Shown here piece by piece: positions 59,660 to 64,000 of a stretch of 64,000 nt of DNA. Source of the DNA: an uncultured Bacteroidia bacterium (lineage in GTDB: Bacteria; Bacteroidota; Bacteroidia; Bacteroidales; UBA932); the NCBI GenBank assembly GCA_902789445.1, contig CADAOB010000002.1, forward strand, positions 40,334-104,333. Direction: 5' to 3'. Below the pieces are notes generated by a model. The model saw only the letters and a list, made by a program, of their open reading frames with translations. It did not search any database and was not told the origin of the DNA. The position numbers and the translations under genes are program-made. Numbering within the stretch: the stretch's first letter is position 1; every line of letters starts with the position of its first letter.

Positions 59660-60250
59660 TTACATCAGTTTGAGGGCGCGCTTGATGAGTTCTTCGACGG
59701 TGTAGTCGGGTTTTTCTTTCAGGAGTTTGTCGAGGGTCTTTTCGATGGCCGGCTTGGCAAAGCCCAGCATCGTCAAGGCGCCGAACGCCTCTTCGCGGAC
59801 CGGGGAGCTGGCAGGAGCCGTTTCGAAGGAGAATTCGCCGCCGCCTTTGCCGATCTTGTCCTTCAGGTCGATGATGATGCGTTGGGCGGTCTTCAGGCCG
59901 ATGCCTTTGACGGCTTTGAAACGGTTCACGTCGCCGGTGAGGATGGCTTCTTTCACCTCGTCGGCGGTCATCGCCGAGAGGATCATCCGGGCGGAGCCGG
60001 CGCCGACCCCGCTGACGGAGATCAGTTGGGTGAAGACACTGCGCTCGCCGCGGTCGGCGAAACCGAAGAGCGATTCGTCGTCTTCGCGGACCTGGTGGTA
60101 GGTGTACAGTTTGACGGTCTGGCCTTGCGCACTTTGCAATTTCGAGAAGGTACTCAGGGAGATGACCAGGTCGTAGCCGATGCCGCAGGCTTCGACGATG
60201 GCGTCGGTCGGGGTGATTTCTTCGAGGCGGCCGGTGATATATTCGTACAT
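59660..60250 (-). CDS. ruvA: Holliday junction DNA-binding protein RuvA
   Basis: A 196-residue protein that forms the tetramer holding the four-way junction for RuvB. Domain I (MYEYITGRLEEITPTDAIVEACGIGYDLVIS), the HhH domain II (FTQLISVSGVGAGSARMIL; FKAVKGIGLKTAQRIIIDLKDKI) and the C-terminal RuvB-contact domain III (EEAFGALTMLGFAKPAIEKTLDKLL) are all present. The ATG at 60250 begins the conserved domain; an upstream ATG would add 21 residues covering the sufS promoter. It is divergent from sufS. Confidence 0.96.
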   Translation of the reverse strand: MYEYITGRLEEITPTDAIVEACGIGYDLVISLSTFSKLQSAQGQTVKLYTYHQVREDDESLFGFADRGERSVFTQLISVSGVGAGSARMILSAMTADEVKEAILTGDVNRFKAVKGIGLKTAQRIIIDLKDKIGKGGGEFSFETAPASSPVREEAFGALTMLGFAKPAIEKTLDKLLKEKPDYTVEELIKRALKLM

Positions 60251-60286
60251 AAGCGGGTGTTTTCGTAAATTTTCTGTAAAAATAGT

Positions 60287-60294
60287 TAATTTTG
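60287..60294 (+). promoter_or_regulatory. Promoter -7 box (TAATTTTG) for the suf-folK-glyS operon
   Basis: TAATTTTG ends ten bases before the sufS ATG at 60304, predicting a leader of only a few bases. An in-frame TTG at 60292 lies inside the box and was rejected as start. Confidence 0.6.
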
Positions 60295-60303
60295 CAGGAT
60301 TAT

Positions 60304-61530
60304 ATGGATGCAAGACGTTTTTTTCCGGCCCTGGACCGGCAGATTTACGGCAAACCGCTCGTCTATTTTGACAACGCGGCGACGGCCCAGCGCCCGCAGG
60401 CTGTGCTGGACCTCCAGCAGCGGCTCTGCGTGGAAGCCGACGGCAATGTGCACCGGGCTGTCCATAAACTGGGTGCCGAGGCGACCGACTTCTACGAAGC
60501 CGGCCGGGAAGCCGTCCGCAGCTACCTGAATGCGCCCGGCCGGGAGAACGTCATCTTTACCAGCGGTACGACCGCCTCGATCAATCTGGTGGCCACTTGT
60601 TTCTGTCAGCGATATGTCGCGCCGGGCGACCGGATCCTGGTCTCCGAAGCCGAACATCACAGCAACATTGTCTCCTGGCAGCTGGCCTGCGAGCGCTGCG
60701 GCGCTTCGCTCGAAGTGCTTCCGGTCGATGAGGCGGGGGAAATCTCGGTGGAAGTGCTGCAACAGCGCCTCGAAAAAGCGGCCGGCCGCATCAAACTGCT
60801 GGCCGTCGCCCATATCTCCAATGTACTGGGCATCGTGAACCCCGTGCGGGAAATCATCGAAACAGCCCATCGCTACGAGGTTCCCGTCCTGCTGGACGGC
60901 GCCCAGGGAATTGTTCACGAGAAGGTTGACGTACAGGCGCTTGATTGTGATTTTTACGCATTTTCCGGCCATAAGATCTACGCGCCCACCGGTATCGGCG
61001 TCCTCTACGGAAAGACCCGCTGGCTGGCGGAAATGCCGCCGTATATGGGGGGCGGTGAGATGATTGAGACCGTCCGTTTCGAAAAGACCACCTTCGCGCC
61101 GCTGCCGCTCAAGTTCGAGGCCGGTACGCCCAATTTCGTTGCAGGAGCCTGCTTCGCGCCGGCATTGGAAACGGCCCGCCAGCTGGCTGAAGACCCGCAG
61201 CTGCAGGACAATCAGTGCGCCATGCGTGATTTCCTGCTGGAAGAACTGCCCCGCATTCCCGGCCTGCGCATCTACGGCCTGCCGCGCGACCGCCAGCGGA
61301 AGATTCCGCTCTTTTCCTTTACGCTGGACGGTGCGTTCCCGGCCGACCTGGCCCAGATTCTCGACAAGATGGGCATTGCCGTCCGCTCGGGCCATATGTG
61401 TGCCGAACCCCTGCTGCGGCGCTTCGGCCAGACGTCGATGCTGCGCGCCTCGCTGGCGCCTTACAATACGCTCGCGGAATGTGAAACCTTCCTGGCGGCG
61501 CTCCGCCGGGCCGCCGCGATGCTCCGATAG
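60304..61530 (+). CDS. sufS: Cysteine desulfurase SufS
   Basis: A 408-residue PLP enzyme that takes sulfur from cysteine for Fe-S cluster assembly. The N-terminal YFDNAATAQRP, the PLP-binding DGAQGIVHEKVDVQALDCDFYAFSGHKIYAPTG with Lys224 and the active-site Cys366 in VRSGHMCAEPLLRRFG mark the type II (SufS) group. The sufE-sufT fusion follows after nine bases, which supports sulfur transfer from Cys366 to SufE. sufBCD is not in the window, so the scaffold genes are elsewhere or upstream of a different promoter. Confidence 0.95.
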   Translation: MDARRFFPALDRQIYGKPLVYFDNAATAQRPQAVLDLQQRLCVEADGNVHRAVHKLGAEATDFYEAGREAVRSYLNAPGRENVIFTSGTTASINLVATCFCQRYVAPGDRILVSEAEHHSNIVSWQLACERCGASLEVLPVDEAGEISVEVLQQRLEKAAGRIKLLAVAHISNVLGIVNPVREIIETAHRYEVPVLLDGAQGIVHEKVDVQALDCDFYAFSGHKIYAPTGIGVLYGKTRWLAEMPPYMGGGEMIETVRFEKTTFAPLPLKFEAGTPNFVAGACFAPALETARQLAEDPQLQDNQCAMRDFLLEELPRIPGLRIYGLPRDRQRKIPLFSFTLDGAFPADLAQILDKMGIAVRSGHMCAEPLLRRFGQTSMLRASLAPYNTLAECETFLAALRRAAAMLR

Positions 61531-61539
61531 CTTAGTGAA

Positions 61540-62280
61540 ATGAATACGATTCAAGAAATACAAGCCGACATTGTCGAAGAGTTCGCCGTCTTCACCGACT
61601 GGATGGACAAATATGAATATCTCATCGAACTGGGCAAGAATATGCCGCTGATCGACGAGAAAGACAAGACCGACGACCATCTGATCCGCGGCTGCCAGTC
61701 GCGGGTCTGGCTCTCCTGCCGACAGGAGGAGGGGAAATTGTTTTTTGCCGCTGACAGCGACGCCATCATCACCAAAGGCATCATCTCTTTGCTGCTGAAA
61801 GTCTATAACGGGCAGACGCCCGAAGCGATCCTGGCAGCGGACGAGGCGTTCATCGAGAAGATCGGTCTGCGGGAGAATCTTTCCCCGACGCGAGCCAACG
61901 GGCTGGTGTCGATGATCCAGACCATCAAGGGATATGCGGCGGCAGCGGTGGATCAGGCCGCCCGTCCGGCCGGGAAGAACGACCTGGAATCCGACGTCAT
62001 CGTGGCCTTGCGCCAGGTCTATGATCCGGAGATCCCGGTCAATATCTACGACCTGGGCCTGATCTACGACATCCAGGCCGATGCCGATGGCCAGGTGTTC
62101 ATCCGGATGACGCTCACGGCACCCAACTGCCCGATCGCCGACGATGTGGTGGCGCAGGTACGGGAAGCCGTGGCCGACGTGCCGGGCGTCAAAGATGTCC
62201 AGGTGGACCTGGTCTTCGAGCCGGAGTGGACGACCGACCGGATGAGCGAAGAAGCCAAACTCGAACTGGGCATGCTATGA
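61540..62280 (+). CDS. SufE-SufT fusion (sulfur acceptor plus MIP18/DUF59 domain)
   Basis: A 246-residue protein of two parts. Residues about 5-140 are SufE: FAVFTDWMDKYEYLIELGKNMP and DHLIRGCQSRVWL, with the sulfur-accepting Cys52. Residues about 148-246 are a MIP18/SufT (DUF59) domain: SDVIVALRQVYDPEIPVNIYDLGLIYDI, MTLTAPNCPIADDV and VDLVFEPEW. SufE takes sulfur from SufS; SufT-type proteins help mature Fe-S proteins. In many Bacteroidota the two are separate neighbouring genes; here they are one open frame with a short Ala/Gln/Pro-containing linker. It starts nine bases after sufS and overlaps folK (ATGA). Confidence 0.93.
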   Translation: MNTIQEIQADIVEEFAVFTDWMDKYEYLIELGKNMPLIDEKDKTDDHLIRGCQSRVWLSCRQEEGKLFFAADSDAIITKGIISLLLKVYNGQTPEAILAADEAFIEKIGLRENLSPTRANGLVSMIQTIKGYAAAAVDQAARPAGKNDLESDVIVALRQVYDPEIPVNIYDLGLIYDIQADADGQVFIRMTLTAPNCPIADDVVAQVREAVADVPGVKDVQVDLVFEPEWTTDRMSEEAKLELGML

Positions 62281-62689
62281 TCTATCTGGTGTTGGGATCG
62301 AACCTGGGAGACCGGGAATGGAACCTTGAGCAGGCGAAGGCCCTGCTGGCGGAGGCCTTGAAGGTCGATATGCTCTGTTCGCAGGTGCTGGAAACCGAGG
62401 CCATCGGTTTCGACGGTTCGGCCTTTCTCAATCAGGCCGTCTGCTTCGATTGCGCAATCGAGCCGGAAGCTTTGCTCGACATCTGCCAGGACATCGAATT
62501 CCGTCTGGGACGGCCCCGCCACCAGCCGGAATACGACGCCCAGGGCCGCCGGATCTTCCACGACCGGACCATCGACATCGACATTGTCCTGTTTGACGAC
62601 CGCCAGATCCACACCGACCGCCTGACGATTCCGCATCCCCAGCTTTGGGAGCGGCCCTATGTAAAAGAATTATTAAATGACATAACGAT

Positions 62690-62693
<4 letters not shown>
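62277..62693 (+). CDS. folK: Hydroxymethyldihydropterin pyrophosphokinase
   Basis: A 138-residue enzyme of folate synthesis that transfers pyrophosphate from ATP to 6-hydroxymethyl-7,8-dihydropterin. Motifs are VLGSNLGDREWNL at the start, FLNQAVCFDCAIEPEALLDICQDIEFRLGR in the middle and the metal-binding DRTIDIDIVLFDD. The ATG overlaps the sufE-sufT stop and its own stop overlaps the glyS start by four bases each, so translation is coupled across the operon. Confidence 0.94.

Positions 62694-64000
<1,307 letters not shown>

Overview
The window reads as a chromosomal segment of a GC-rich member of the Bacteroidales (Bacteroidota). The supporting signs are: genes without obvious Shine-Dalgarno sites; AT-rich intergenic promoters of the Bacteroidota type (TAnnTTTG at about -7, sometimes with TTTG about 20 bases upstream); a fused SecDF; families largely confined to this phylum (DUF4271, DUF4251, DUF2723, PD40 and OmpP1/FadL-like proteins); and the order SUI1-DUF4271-hemD-rnpA-yidD. 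The genus cannot be settled from the window. A gut Cryptobacteroides- or Alistipes-like lineage is a guess. No transposase, phage, CRISPR array, rRNA or tRNA gene was seen.

Layout. 1-5.5 kb: the end of an outer-membrane barrel protein, pnuC, a short uvrC, a fused acyltransferase of the ornithine/glycine-lipid type, and a structured intergenic repeat. 5.5-12 kb: the SUI1-DUF4271-hemD-rnpA-yidD operon (minus), a DUF2723 membrane protein and a PD40 protein. 12-24.7 kb: secDF, a minus-strand operon (serine hydrolase, rsmA, endo/exonuclease-phosphatase family, thyA, folA, NSS transporter), mutS and an FtsX-type permease. 24.7-40 kb, all minus: an outer-membrane barrel with a 1098-residue coiled-coil lipoprotein, then envelope genes (ppiD-like, lptC, TPR, FadL-like), then mfd, an Ntn hydrolase and ruvB. 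40.0-40.33 kb: a noncoding region with nine DnaA-box-like 9-mers beside an AT-rich tract, my candidate for oriC. 40.3-57.8 kb: frdBA, a GH20 operon, hflX, a P1 peptidase, tonB, mdh, ybeY, mnmG with two parS-like sites, an acyl-CoA ligase and two secreted proteins sharing a C-terminal module. 57.8-59.0 kb: 1.2 kb of noncoding DNA built of layered repeats, including six copies of a 73-bp unit. 59.0-64 kb: gcvH, ruvA, sufS, a sufE-sufT fusion, folK and a partial glyS.

The gene set is mainly housekeeping: DNA repair and recombination (uvrC, mutS, mfd, ruvA, ruvB), translation and RNA processing (rnpA, SUI1, rsmA, ybeY, mnmG, hflX, glyS), folate and thymidylate (folA, thyA, folK), Fe-S assembly, fumarate/malate metabolism and envelope export (secDF, yidD, ppiD, lptC, tonB). 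The oriC candidate, the parS sites and the presence of mnmG and rnpA together suggest an origin-proximal segment.

The least explained parts are the repeat-filled region at 57.8-59.65 kb, the paired structured element at 5.27-5.53 kb, the coiled-coil lipoprotein/barrel operon and the secreted pair at 55.4-57.8 kb.
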